Assembly: GCA_049976505.1 (NCBI GenBank)
Contig: JBMFIC010000005.1
Span: 1-64,000 of the forward strand
Length of the DNA: 64,000 nt
DNA from: CAYFFZ01 sp049976505
GTDB lineage: Archaea; Thermoproteota; Nitrososphaeria; Conexivisphaerales; UBA164
Direction: 5' to 3'
Positions 34,253 through 41,801 of the stretch are shown one piece after another; position 1 is the first letter of the stretch, and each line of letters opens with the position of its first letter. The translations under genes and the position numbers were made by a program. The notes beneath the pieces are model-generated. The model made no database searches, was not told where the DNA came from, and saw nothing but the letters and a program-made list of their open reading frames with translations.

Positions 34253-34612
34253 GCCTAACAGGGAGCTCAGCGAGCTGGAGAAGATGATACTGGTTCACAT
34301 ATACAAGTACGGCCCGGACGCCCATGGCTCCTGGCCAGGAGGCTCATGGGGACGAGCGGCTGGGTCCCAAAGTACGATGAGGACGAAATGGAAAGGGCCT
34401 GCAGAAGGCTCGAGGAGATGGGGCTTCTGGAGAGGTACACAGGATCGCTCAAGTGGCTTCCGACCTCTTCCATAAAGCCCTGGCTCAAGTTCAAGCAGAG
34501 AAACAGGGACGTGAAGCCCCACGGAGTGTATTACCAGCTCACGAAGGAGGGAAGAAGGCTTGCGAAGACGCTTAAGAAGGAGTACGAGTCGAGGAACGCG
34601 CATCAATCATAA
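34236..34612 (+). pseudogene. Winged-helix protein (DUF2250-like) broken by a one-base frameshift
   Basis: The first frame gives ELSELEKMILVHIYKYGPDA and the second gives WLLARRLMGTSGWVPKYDEDEMERACRRLEEMGLLERY and the C-terminal basic part. Adding one C to the CCC run at 34321-34323 fuses them as GPDAPWLLARRL, a single winged-helix protein of about 125 residues resembling archaeal DUF2250. It would be a small DNA-binding regulator. TTG start overlaps ahcY by 17 bases. The clean join suggests an error or a recent mutation. Confidence 0.75.
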
Positions 34613-34651
34613 TTATATCATCATAGCCCTTGCTGTGCCGTTCACTTTCAA

Positions 34652-34699
34652 GCCTCTGAGGCGTCGGGAAAAAGCTTAAACGCGGCCTCTGTGCCTCTG
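34652..34699. repeat. Three GCCTCTG repeats upstream of carbamate kinase
   Basis: GCCTCTG occurs at 34652-34658 (as palindrome GCCTCTGAGGC), 34685-34691 and 34693-34699. They lie between the winged-helix gene and the carbamate kinase TATA box (AATTAATATTTATC, about 34718-34731). An operator role is a guess. Confidence 0.3.
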
Positions 34700-34754
34700 G
34701 CAACTTAAAAGGAAAAATTAATATTTATCACGATTAAGGGTTAAGCGAAGAGCT

Positions 34755-35717
34755 ATGCCAGAGAAGAATCTGATTGTTATAGCACTTGGTGGAAACGCTC
34801 TGCTACAGAGGGGTCAGAAGGGAACTTTCCAGGAACAGTACGAGAACACGAAGGTGACAGCAAAGAAGATAGCTGACCTCATAGAGAGGGGCTATAAGGT
34901 AGTAATAACCCACGGAAACGGCCCCCAGGTGGGAGCCCAGCTGCTCAGGCACGACGCAGGACAGAAGCTCTACGGCGTTCCGGCGTTTCCGATGGACGTC
35001 GCTGGAGCCGAGACACAGGGCTTCATAGGCTACATGATCCAGCAGTCTCTCAGGAACGAGCTCAAGGCCAGGAAGATCGACAAGTACGTGGTCACGATCG
35101 TTACCAGGACCATCGTGGACGAGAACGACCCAGCTTTCAAGAACCCGACCAAGCCGGTTGGCCCCTTCTACAAGAAGGAGGAGGTTGACGAGCTCAGGAA
35201 GCAGTTCCCCGACTGGGTCTTCAAGGAGGACGCAGGAAGGGGCTGGAGGAGGGTAGTTCCATCTCCTGATCCAAAGCTCATAGCTGAGAGGTACGCCATA
35301 AAGACGCTGGTAGATGCAGGGTTCGTGGTGATTGCAAGCGGCGGCGGAGGAATACCGATAATCGAGAAGGACGGAGTGGCCTACGGAGTCGAGGCCGTGA
35401 TCGACAAGGACCTGGCCGGACAGAGGCTTGCAACGCTGGTAGGCGCAAGCAGGTTCATAATAGCAACTGACGTGGACGGAGCCTACCTGAACTGGGGAAC
35501 TCCGAACCAGAAGAGGCTTGAGAGGGTAACCGTCGAGGAGATGAAGAAGTACTACGCTGAGGGACACTTCAAGGAGGGCAGCATGGGCCCAAAGGTGCTC
35601 GCGGCGATAAGGTTCGTTGAGGCAGGCGGAGAGGCAGCAACGATCGGGCACCTGTTCGACCTGACCGAGCTAGTCGAGGAGAAGAAGGGAACTACAGTAT
35701 ACTCGTCACTGGGTTAA
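34755..35717 (+). CDS. arcC: Carbamate kinase
   Basis: A 320-residue carbamate kinase of the amino-acid-kinase fold. Seen: IALGGNALLQRGQKGTF, VVITHGNGPQVGAQLLR, the family-specific MDVAGAETQGFIGYMIQQSL, ASGGGGIPII, IDKDLAGQRLA and ATDVDGAYLNWG. It makes ATP from carbamoyl phosphate, or the reverse. No arginine deiminase or ornithine carbamoyltransferase gene is near; the FdrA/YlbE/AllH homologues in this window are a plausible carbamoyl-phosphate source. ATG start behind the AT box at 34718-34731. Confidence 0.95.
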   Translation: MPEKNLIVIALGGNALLQRGQKGTFQEQYENTKVTAKKIADLIERGYKVVITHGNGPQVGAQLLRHDAGQKLYGVPAFPMDVAGAETQGFIGYMIQQSLRNELKARKIDKYVVTIVTRTIVDENDPAFKNPTKPVGPFYKKEEVDELRKQFPDWVFKEDAGRGWRRVVPSPDPKLIAERYAIKTLVDAGFVVIASGGGGIPIIEKDGVAYGVEAVIDKDLAGQRLATLVGASRFIIATDVDGAYLNWGTPNQKRLERVTVEEMKKYYAEGHFKEGSMGPKVLAAIRFVEAGGEAATIGHLFDLTELVEEKKGTTVYSSLG

Positions 35718-36257
35718 CTTCTGAAGCTCCTTCATTTTTTCCTCGTTTCTTTTTTCCTCCTCTTTTATCTGGTCTATCTTCCACTCGAGGGCCTTTATGA
35801 ACTCCGAGTTGTCCGTTTCCCTGAGCGGGTTTCCGCACTCAGGACAAACGAAGAAGTGCTCGATGGCCTCCTCAAACGTGTACTTCTTGCAGGTCGGGGT
35901 CCCGCACCAGTAGAAGGCGTGGGACTTCTCGTACTCGAGCCTGCTTGTAAGCTTCTTCAGTATGACCTCCCTGGTCCTCCTGAGGAACACGTCTATCTGA
36001 TCCCTCTGTATTCTCCACCGGTATATGAGCCAGCCCTTCTTTGGATCCTTATCCCTTATTCCTGCTATCAGCCCCCTTTCGTACAGGTCGTAGAGGACCT
36101 TCCTGACCTTGTTTATCTTCAGCCCGGTTGCGCTGGCGATCTCCTCGTCCGTTGCGTCAGGGTTGTTCAGGATGGCCCTTGCAACCTTTATGTAATCCTC
36201 GTCGCCTATCATCGCTGCGACCTTGACAAAGGTGTCCTCGTATTCCAGCTTAACCAT
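35706..36257 (-). CDS. tfe: Transcription factor E, alpha subunit
   Basis: A 183-residue TFIIE-alpha homologue. N-terminal winged helix (ILNNPDATDEEIASATGLKINKVRKVLYDLYERGLI), linker, zinc ribbon (CGTPTC and CPECG) and a charged C-terminal helix (IDQIKEEEKRNEEKMKELQK). It helps stabilise the open promoter complex. The frame extends to an ATG at 36281, but the TATA box AACGTTTATATG (about 36279-36290) covers that point, so the ATG at 36257 is the likely leaderless start. The 3' end overlaps arcC by 12 bases. Confidence 0.92.
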   Translation of the reverse strand: MVKLEYEDTFVKVAAMIGDEDYIKVARAILNNPDATDEEIASATGLKINKVRKVLYDLYERGLIAGIRDKDPKKGWLIYRWRIQRDQIDVFLRRTREVILKKLTSRLEYEKSHAFYWCGTPTCKKYTFEEAIEHFFVCPECGNPLRETDNSEFIKALEWKIDQIKEEEKRNEEKMKELQKLTQ

Positions 36258-36377
36258 GAGCCTTTTAAATGATTTTAACATATAAACGTTATAACAAAAA
36301 CGCAGAGGGCCATGGAGCTAAATGACGCAGCGGCCTCTTCTGTAGTCAAATGGTGCTCAATAAAGTTGTTGGTTGTG

Positions 36378-36422
36378 GTAAAGTAACTTTGACTATTATT
36401 CTTTTAAGAGCACTTTACAAAG
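36378..36422. promoter_or_regulatory. Inverted repeats flanking the promoter of the GH57-like gene
   Basis: GTAAAGT (36378-36384) and ACTTTAC (36412-36418) are exact inverted copies on either side of the TATA-like TCTTTTAAGAG (about 36400-36410). The left one is part of the palindrome AAAGTAACTTT (36380-36390) and the right one of CTTTACAAAG (36413-36422). A further hairpin AGAGGGCC/GGCCTCT lies at 36304-36338. The layout suggests an operator pair. Confidence 0.4.
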
Positions 36423-36434
36423 ATCCTCATTAGG

Positions 36435-37580
36435 ATGGAGTCTTCATTTGTTATCAGCTTTGATCCATCTTTACCCATTAATAGGCTCTTCATTAATGAG
36501 AGGTTTGTAAGGATAATCAACGATCTCAACATCGTCGAGAGGTACTTCGACAACAGGCTTGTCAAGGAGATGTTCGAGTACTACGACAGGAACGTCTACA
36601 GGCCTCTCGCCAACGCGGCTCTGACGGCGGCCAAGCTTAACCTGCCGGTATACATGGCCGTAACTGGGGTTTTCCTCGAGATGGCCTACAAGTACGATCA
36701 GGAGCTCTTCAAGAAGATCTACGCCGCCTCGTCGACTGGCAAGGTGAAGATCATACCCAGCACGTTCTACGGTGGTCTGTACCCCCTCTGCGAGAGCTCA
36801 GGAGAGGAGATTGGGGAGCAGGTCAAGCTGGTTTCTGAGCTCACGGCAAAGTACGGGCTCCAGAGGGCCCCCGTGGCCGTCATGCCTTATCTCATCTACA
36901 ACGAATGGGTCGAGAAGGGGGCAAAGGCGGCAGGAGCGGAGTACGTGATCACGGAGGAGGTTGATGGGTTCACCAGTCACAGATACCTCTACACAAACTC
37001 GTCGAACGACCTGAGGATAGTCATCAGGAACAGGGAGGCGTCGCTGGCCCTTGCCGATGGGCAGTTCGACAGGCTCGGAAAGGACGTAGAAGGGTTAATC
37101 TACGTTAGCGCTGAGGAGGTGGCGCAGAAAGGGGAAGCGTTTGCTGAAGTGCTTGGGAATTACATCTACAGGGGGGGCCTAGATCTGAAGGAGGTGCCTC
37201 CTTCAAAGCTGCCTGCCAGCGGAACGCTCTACGCGCCTGGAAGGCCATACCTCTACGATCTTTCATACGGATCGCCAACCCCGCTCTGGGAGAGGGAGAA
37301 GGCACAGACGATGCTGCTGAGCAAGGCCTGCTCGCTCCTCTCATACGTCAGATGGCTGGGGGATCAGAGGATGCTCCAGATCTGGAGGATACTTCTCCAA
37401 GCTGACCTCTTTCTGGCGATGACGGGCGAGCCATCAAGGAGGGCAAAGGTTATGGCCGACAAGGAGGAGGCCAAGCTGAGCTACGCGTACATACTGGGGG
37501 ACTTCGAGGGGAAGCTGGCCTCTATGATACTTAAGAAGAAGGAAAAGGCAGCGGTTCAGGAGGCAAGGCCAAAATTATAG
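36435..37580 (+). CDS. GH57-like protein lacking the catalytic nucleophile
   Basis: The 381-residue protein has a beta/alpha barrel pattern like the small GH57 alpha-amylases: MAVTGVFLEMAYKYDQELF, YGGLYPLCESSGEEIGEQVKLVSELTAKYGLQRAPVAVMPYLIYNEWVEKGAKAAGAEYVITEE, then a helical C-terminal part with PTPLWEREKAQTMLL. The usual HQP motif is missing, the nucleophile Glu of the conserved ELIY is Tyr152 (PYLIY), and the DYETFGEH acid region is not recognisable. It is therefore probably not a hydrolase and may bind sugar. Leaderless ATG at 36435. Confidence 0.65.
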   Translation: MESSFVISFDPSLPINRLFINERFVRIINDLNIVERYFDNRLVKEMFEYYDRNVYRPLANAALTAAKLNLPVYMAVTGVFLEMAYKYDQELFKKIYAASSTGKVKIIPSTFYGGLYPLCESSGEEIGEQVKLVSELTAKYGLQRAPVAVMPYLIYNEWVEKGAKAAGAEYVITEEVDGFTSHRYLYTNSSNDLRIVIRNREASLALADGQFDRLGKDVEGLIYVSAEEVAQKGEAFAEVLGNYIYRGGLDLKEVPPSKLPASGTLYAPGRPYLYDLSYGSPTPLWEREKAQTMLLSKACSLLSYVRWLGDQRMLQIWRILLQADLFLAMTGEPSRRAKVMADKEEAKLSYAYILGDFEGKLASMILKKKEKAAVQEARPKL

Positions 37581-37618
37581 GCAACGTTTAAACACTCAGA
37601 GGAGAAAAAAAATTCTGA

Positions 37619-38386
37619 ATGGAGAGCAAGAGGGATTCGCTGCTGAGCCGCATAATCAACATTGAGAAGCCCTACTTCTTCGTCCCCGTCGTGGCGCTCA
37701 TATCGTTCCTGCTGTTCTGGATAGGGCTCATGTTCTTCTACGTCACCCCTCTATCCCAGATATACTGGTACGCCTTCTCCGTGCTCATATCGCTCCTCTT
37801 CGCCTTTTCGGTCTACGCGAACCCGTCCTTCAGGTCATGGAAGGTCTATCTTGGCTCGATAATCTTCTTCTACTCGATGATAATCTTCATAGGGGCCATG
37901 CCTGGATACTACATGGCCAAGATGCTTCCCCAGGCAGTCAGCCAGGCCAACCAGACCATAGTCTCGATAAGGACCGAGTACAGGAGCGTGTTCTCGATGG
38001 CCGGAGCGATCTTCAGCAACAACGTCAGGATAGACGCCGTGAGCTTCGTGCCCTTTGTCGGTCCATTCGTTTTGGCAATGGCGATAGTGAACACGAGCTC
38101 CGTGGTCTGGGGCCTCACCTTCACGGAGATGTTCTCCAACAATCCGTACTGGTTCGTGGGACCTCTAGCCGTGATAATTGCGCCTGACACGTTCACCGAG
38201 TTCAGCTCGTACGTCCTTTCGCTCATAGGTGGGCTCTACCTGTTCAGGGCCCTGAGCTCCTTGAGCCTTCCCGATGAGAGAAACAGGAGCCTAGTCAGGG
38301 CCTTCATCTTCCTGGCCCTGTCGCTGGTCCTTCTGTATCTGTCGGCGCTCCTGGAGGCCTACCTTATAATTCGCTTCGGGCTCTGA
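37619..38386 (+). CDS. SpoIIM/DUF95-like integral membrane protein
   Basis: A 255-residue protein with about six membrane helices. IFSNNVRIDAVSFVPFVGPFVLAMAIVN, PLAVIIAPDTFTEFSSYVLSLIGGLYL resembles the SpoIIM (DUF95) pattern, in which an N-N pair and a Glu in a late helix are conserved. Function is unknown; in bacteria SpoIIM works with septal peptidoglycan hydrolases, which does not transfer directly to archaea. It starts 38 bases after the GH57-like gene, with an ACGTTTAAA box (37586-37594) of its own. Confidence 0.65.
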   Translation: MESKRDSLLSRIINIEKPYFFVPVVALISFLLFWIGLMFFYVTPLSQIYWYAFSVLISLLFAFSVYANPSFRSWKVYLGSIIFFYSMIIFIGAMPGYYMAKMLPQAVSQANQTIVSIRTEYRSVFSMAGAIFSNNVRIDAVSFVPFVGPFVLAMAIVNTSSVVWGLTFTEMFSNNPYWFVGPLAVIIAPDTFTEFSSYVLSLIGGLYLFRALSSLSLPDERNRSLVRAFIFLALSLVLLYLSALLEAYLIIRFGL

Positions 38387-38473
38387 CCCCCAGCTCCGTT
38401 TTAAGCTTATATGTCAGATCGTCCAGACCGGATGTTAAACGTTAAATAATGTCAAGTTTTCTAGATACTTTTA

Positions 38474-39487
38474 GTGAAAGCTCACAGGGCTGTTCTTTAC
38501 GGGCTGTCAACTGAAGGGATAACCCTAGTTAACGGTTTGGTAAAGGCCGACGAGTACCTTATCATAGATGAGAACACAAGGCTTGCAAACAGCTACAACA
38601 GAAAGCTCAGCCAGCTCATGAGGAGCGAGGACCTGTCAGACATAGTTCCCGGGGCATCGGCCCTGGGAGGCGCCACCCTGATATTCTTCGGGCCAAAGCA
38701 GAGGCCCTTCTCCGACTGGTCCAACGTCACGTTTCACCTCAAGTTCATAGCCGCAAACCTGAGGAGGGGTCAGCACGTGGTGAACGTGCTTCCGGTTGAG
38801 AAGGGAAGGAACTACCAGATGATCGAGGTCCTCGAGACGATAAGCGGGTTCAAGGCCGGAAAGGACTTCGGATATCACTACTTTCCCGTGGGAAGCCCTG
38901 GGGCGCTCGCGAGCATCTACGATGGAAAGAGGGAGCAGTGGATGGCCCAGGGGTCCGACATGGAGAGCGCGGAGGAGAAGTACCTGATAGATGCCATGGA
39001 CTCGTTCGGGGAGAAGGTGAGAAAGGTCTGGCTGAGGAGGGGCTCGGACACCTTCATATCATACTACGTTAAGGGCTCATACGCCATCTCGCTCGTGCCG
39101 AACAGCTTCGGAAAGAACTCGACCCTCACGAGCCTCTCAAGGGTTTACCTGAAGTCCGTCGACGACTTCATGAGCTTCGTCTCAGAGAGGATAAAGGAGA
39201 GGGTTAAGGAGCTCACGATAAAGCCGGCAAGGGCGTCGATATACCTCGTGTGGGATGCCGACGCGAACGAGATACTGGGGGAGTCAGAGTACTACAGGGA
39301 GAGGTTCAGGCAGAAGCTGAACGAATCATTCGCGAGGACAGAAAGCATAAGCATGGAGAAGATCGAGAGCTACGTCCTGAACTTCCAGCTCGCGAAGGAG
39401 GAGGTCCTCGTGGTGTGCGATGAGCTCTCCGAGAGCAGGCTCAAGGACAAGGTTGAGGTGCAGAAGATCATAAGGGCCGCGATCTGA
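38474..39487 (+). CDS. Rossmann-type protein, distant nucleotide-sugar dehydrogenase relative
   Basis: A 337-residue protein. The N terminus (AVLYGLSTEGITLVNGLVKADEYLIIDE) has a weak glycine-rich dinucleotide loop. The following ATLIFFGPKQRPFSDWSNVTFHLKFIAANLRRGQHVVNVLPVEKGRNYQM...SGFKAGKDFGYHYFPVGSPG runs in the same order as UDP-glucose/UDP-ManNAc dehydrogenases, but the second, catalytic-cysteine half is not recognisable. Role in surface sugar synthesis is suggested by the neighbours. GTG start; ACGTTAAATAATG box near 38440. Confidence 0.5.
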   Translation: MKAHRAVLYGLSTEGITLVNGLVKADEYLIIDENTRLANSYNRKLSQLMRSEDLSDIVPGASALGGATLIFFGPKQRPFSDWSNVTFHLKFIAANLRRGQHVVNVLPVEKGRNYQMIEVLETISGFKAGKDFGYHYFPVGSPGALASIYDGKREQWMAQGSDMESAEEKYLIDAMDSFGEKVRKVWLRRGSDTFISYYVKGSYAISLVPNSFGKNSTLTSLSRVYLKSVDDFMSFVSERIKERVKELTIKPARASIYLVWDADANEILGESEYYRERFRQKLNESFARTESISMEKIESYVLNFQLAKEEVLVVCDELSESRLKDKVEVQKIIRAAI

Positions 39488-40433
39488 GCTCCTCCAGGGC
39501 CTCTATCAGCAGCCTCAGGGAGTCCTCGAACCCTGGTCTCGTGTACGTGATCCTGAAGTAGGGGCCTGTGGCTCCGAAGAGCCGCCCAGGAACCACGCTG
39601 ACCGACTTCCTGCTGTAGGCCCATTCGGCGACCTGCAGGTCATCGAGGTTAGTGTAGGACGAGTAGTCAACAAAGGCAACGGTCCCTGGCAGGGGGGCCC
39701 TGTTCATGTAGAACTTCAGCTCTCCCATGCTGCTGAGAAGCGCTGAGAGCCTGCGCCTCTGCTTCTCCCTAACCGCAGCCTTTATCTTCTCGTTGTTCTG
39801 CAGGACTCTCCCTGCTATGCACATGCTGTGCCTCGAGACAGGATCGAAGAGTATGCCCCTCATGTCCTCCATCATCCTGGCAGTGCTCCTGTCGGGCGCT
39901 ATCACCCATCCCACCCTTATCTCGTCTCCCCCGTAGAACTTGGTCATGGTGTTTATCCTGAAGGCGTCGCAGCCGTATCTAACTTCATCGAGATCCATCA
40001 CGAACTGCATGAAGGTCTCGTCGATCACGCAGTACCTGAAGCCCTCCGGAGGGTCCACGAGGGTCCCGGTTGGGTTGTTTGGGTTGCTCGCTATGAAAGC
40101 TCCACCTTCTCCCCTTTTCATGCCATAGAGGGCCGGCGCCTTGAAAATGAGCTCGTACTCGGGGATGGTGTGAGCGAACTCGTAGATCCCAAGCCTCCTG
40201 AGCGCCGCGAGGACGTAGTTCATTGCCTCGGTTGCACCGTGGGTAACCACGACCCTTTCGGGCTCCTCTCCGCTGATCTCGGCTATCAGCTCCCTCAGCT
40301 CCCGTTCCTCGGAGAGGCCGCATGACCTGAAGTGATCAGACAGGTCGACCTCGCCGATCATGCCGCTCTGAGATAGGTCGTGCTCAGCGCGGTGAGAGAG
40401 TATCCATCTCCCTATCTCAAACTCAGCGTTCAC
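39468..40433 (-). CDS. PLP-dependent aminotransferase, class I/II
   Basis: A 321-residue fold-type I enzyme. Seen: THGATEAMNYVLAALR (PLP phosphate site), ASNPNNPTGTLV, VIDETFMQF (Asp to the pyridine nitrogen), and the PLP lysine in TMTKFYGGDEIRVGW. The compact size resembles histidinol-phosphate aminotransferases and the CobD-type threonine-phosphate decarboxylases. The substrate is not readable. GTG start with the shared palindromic TATA at 40458-40469; its 3' end overlaps the Rossmann-protein gene by 20 bases. Confidence 0.85.
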   Translation of the reverse strand: MNAEFEIGRWILSHRAEHDLSQSGMIGEVDLSDHFRSCGLSEERELRELIAEISGEEPERVVVTHGATEAMNYVLAALRRLGIYEFAHTIPEYELIFKAPALYGMKRGEGGAFIASNPNNPTGTLVDPPEGFRYCVIDETFMQFVMDLDEVRYGCDAFRINTMTKFYGGDEIRVGWVIAPDRSTARMMEDMRGILFDPVSRHSMCIAGRVLQNNEKIKAAVREKQRRRLSALLSSMGELKFYMNRAPLPGTVAFVDYSSYTNLDDLQVAEWAYSRKSVSVVPGRLFGATGPYFRITYTRPGFEDSLRLLIEALEELRSRPL

Positions 40434-40457
40434 GCTCCTTCTCCATGATGCCTCCTA

Positions 40458-40469
40458 TTAAACGTTTAA
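40458..40469. promoter_or_regulatory. Palindromic TATA element TTAAACGTTTAA
   Basis: A perfect 12-bp palindrome between the divergent genes starting at 40433 and 40495, spaced about 26-28 bases from both starts. It combines a TATA box with the ACGTTTAA motif that recurs in front of several genes in the window. Confidence 0.55.
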
Positions 40470-40494
40470 ATCAGCGAGATTGAGCATTATTAAT

Positions 40495-40950
40495 GTGAAG
40501 ATCAGGCTCTTCGGCAGGAAAGTCTCAGGGCAGGCGGGTCCTGAGGACGCGAAGAGGAGGCTGAGCTACCTCCGGCTCCAGAAGGAGATAGTCTCGGACG
40601 CGCTCCTCAAGGTCTACAGCATGCAGGAGCTGGACCCTGAGATAAGGGAAACGCTGATCCAGAAGTACAAGAACGAGCTCAGGGAGATAAACAGGGAGAT
40701 GTACGAGCTTTCAAGCGCAGCCGAGCTTCAGGATCTTATCGAGCTCAGGGAGGAGCTGGTCAGGACCATAAACGAGAAGATACAGGCAATAGACAGGAGG
40801 ATCGAGGAGCTCAGGAAGGAGATACAGGGCAGGGCCTCAAGGGAGGAGAGGAAGGCGGAGATGCAGCAGGAGGGCGAGGATGAGGACATAGATGAGCTGT
40901 ACAGGAAGGTCAACTCGATACTGGAGAAGCTCGAGAAGATAGACGCTTAG
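40495..40950 (+). CDS. Coiled-coil protein of unknown function
   Basis: A protein of about 151 residues: a short beta-like start (VKIRLFGRKVSG) and then almost continuous coiled coil (about residues 20-110: RRLSYLRLQKEIVSDALLKVY, EINREMYELSSAAELQDLIELREELVRTINEKIQAIDRRIEELRKEI) and an acidic tail (EGEDEDIDELYRKVNSILEKLEKID). It vaguely resembles ESCRT-III or phage-shock helical proteins, but no specific motif is present. The frame opens at a TTG (40480), but the TATA at 40458-40469 favours the GTG at 40495. Confidence 0.65.
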   Translation: MKIRLFGRKVSGQAGPEDAKRRLSYLRLQKEIVSDALLKVYSMQELDPEIRETLIQKYKNELREINREMYELSSAAELQDLIELREELVRTINEKIQAIDRRIEELRKEIQGRASREERKAEMQQEGEDEDIDELYRKVNSILEKLEKIDA

Positions 40951-40989
40951 CGCTAAAGATTATAAATTATATTAGGAATTATTTTACCC

Positions 40990-41736
40990 ATGAGCGTTAA
41001 GGCGGCCCTCCTCTGTGGCGGAACTGGATCCCGTCTGCGGCCGCTCACCTACTACTTTCAGAAGACCATGCTGCCCATAGGGACCTCCCAGAAGCCCATA
41101 CTGGAGTACATAGTGAGGTATCTCGCGTACCACGGCATCAGGGAGATGACGATGCTCGTTGGTTACAAGGCGGAGCAGATAGTTAACTACTTCAGGGATG
41201 GATCAAACTTCGGTGTCAGGATAGACTACTCATACGACACCGAGGAGTACAGGGGAAACGGAGGAGCGCTCATAAACGCGCTGAGGGCCGGGAAGTTCGA
41301 CGGATACGATGACGTCCTGATATACTACTCGGACATCCTGACGGAGATGGACGCCGGGGAGCTGCTGAGGCTTCACAGGGAAATGGGATACGAGGCGACT
41401 CTTGCTGTCTCTGATCACTACAGGCTTCCTGTAGGCGTTGCAGAGCTGAGGGATGGAAGGGTTGTCTCCTTCAAGGAGAAGCCCGAAATAGGCATAAACC
41501 CGACCATCGGGATCCTTGTTATGAAGCAGAGCGCCATAAGGAGGTTCTCTGACCTGAAGGGGGAGCTCGACATAATGGGGGACTTCATATCGGCCCTTGT
41601 CAGGGAGGGAAAGGTCGGCGCCTACGTCACGAAGGCCTTCTGGATAGACGTGGGAACGACTGAGACATACGAGAAGCTCGACCACCAGATGATAGACGAG
41701 AAGTTCGGCAGGTACATAGCGGCAAGCACCTTCTGA
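40990..41736 (+). CDS. Sugar-phosphate nucleotidylyltransferase
   Basis: A 248-residue NTP-transferase. LLCGGTGSRLRPLT is the nucleotide-binding signature, then MLPIGTSQKPILEYIVRYL, YYSDILTEMD (metal Asp), the sugar-binding FKEKPEI and a C-terminal WIDVGTTETYEKLD. It would couple glucose-, mannose- or related 1-phosphate to a nucleotide. Which nucleotide cannot be read. It is the first of two such genes in this cluster (the other at 44344). Confidence 0.88.
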   Translation: MSVKAALLCGGTGSRLRPLTYYFQKTMLPIGTSQKPILEYIVRYLAYHGIREMTMLVGYKAEQIVNYFRDGSNFGVRIDYSYDTEEYRGNGGALINALRAGKFDGYDDVLIYYSDILTEMDAGELLRLHREMGYEATLAVSDHYRLPVGVAELRDGRVVSFKEKPEIGINPTIGILVMKQSAIRRFSDLKGELDIMGDFISALVREGKVGAYVTKAFWIDVGTTETYEKLDHQMIDEKFGRYIAASTF

Positions 41737-41801
41737 GGCAAGCAGGGCTGTACCATCTTTAGAAACGTTTATTTAATCGCCCCTTAGCTTCAACACTGTA
41801 T

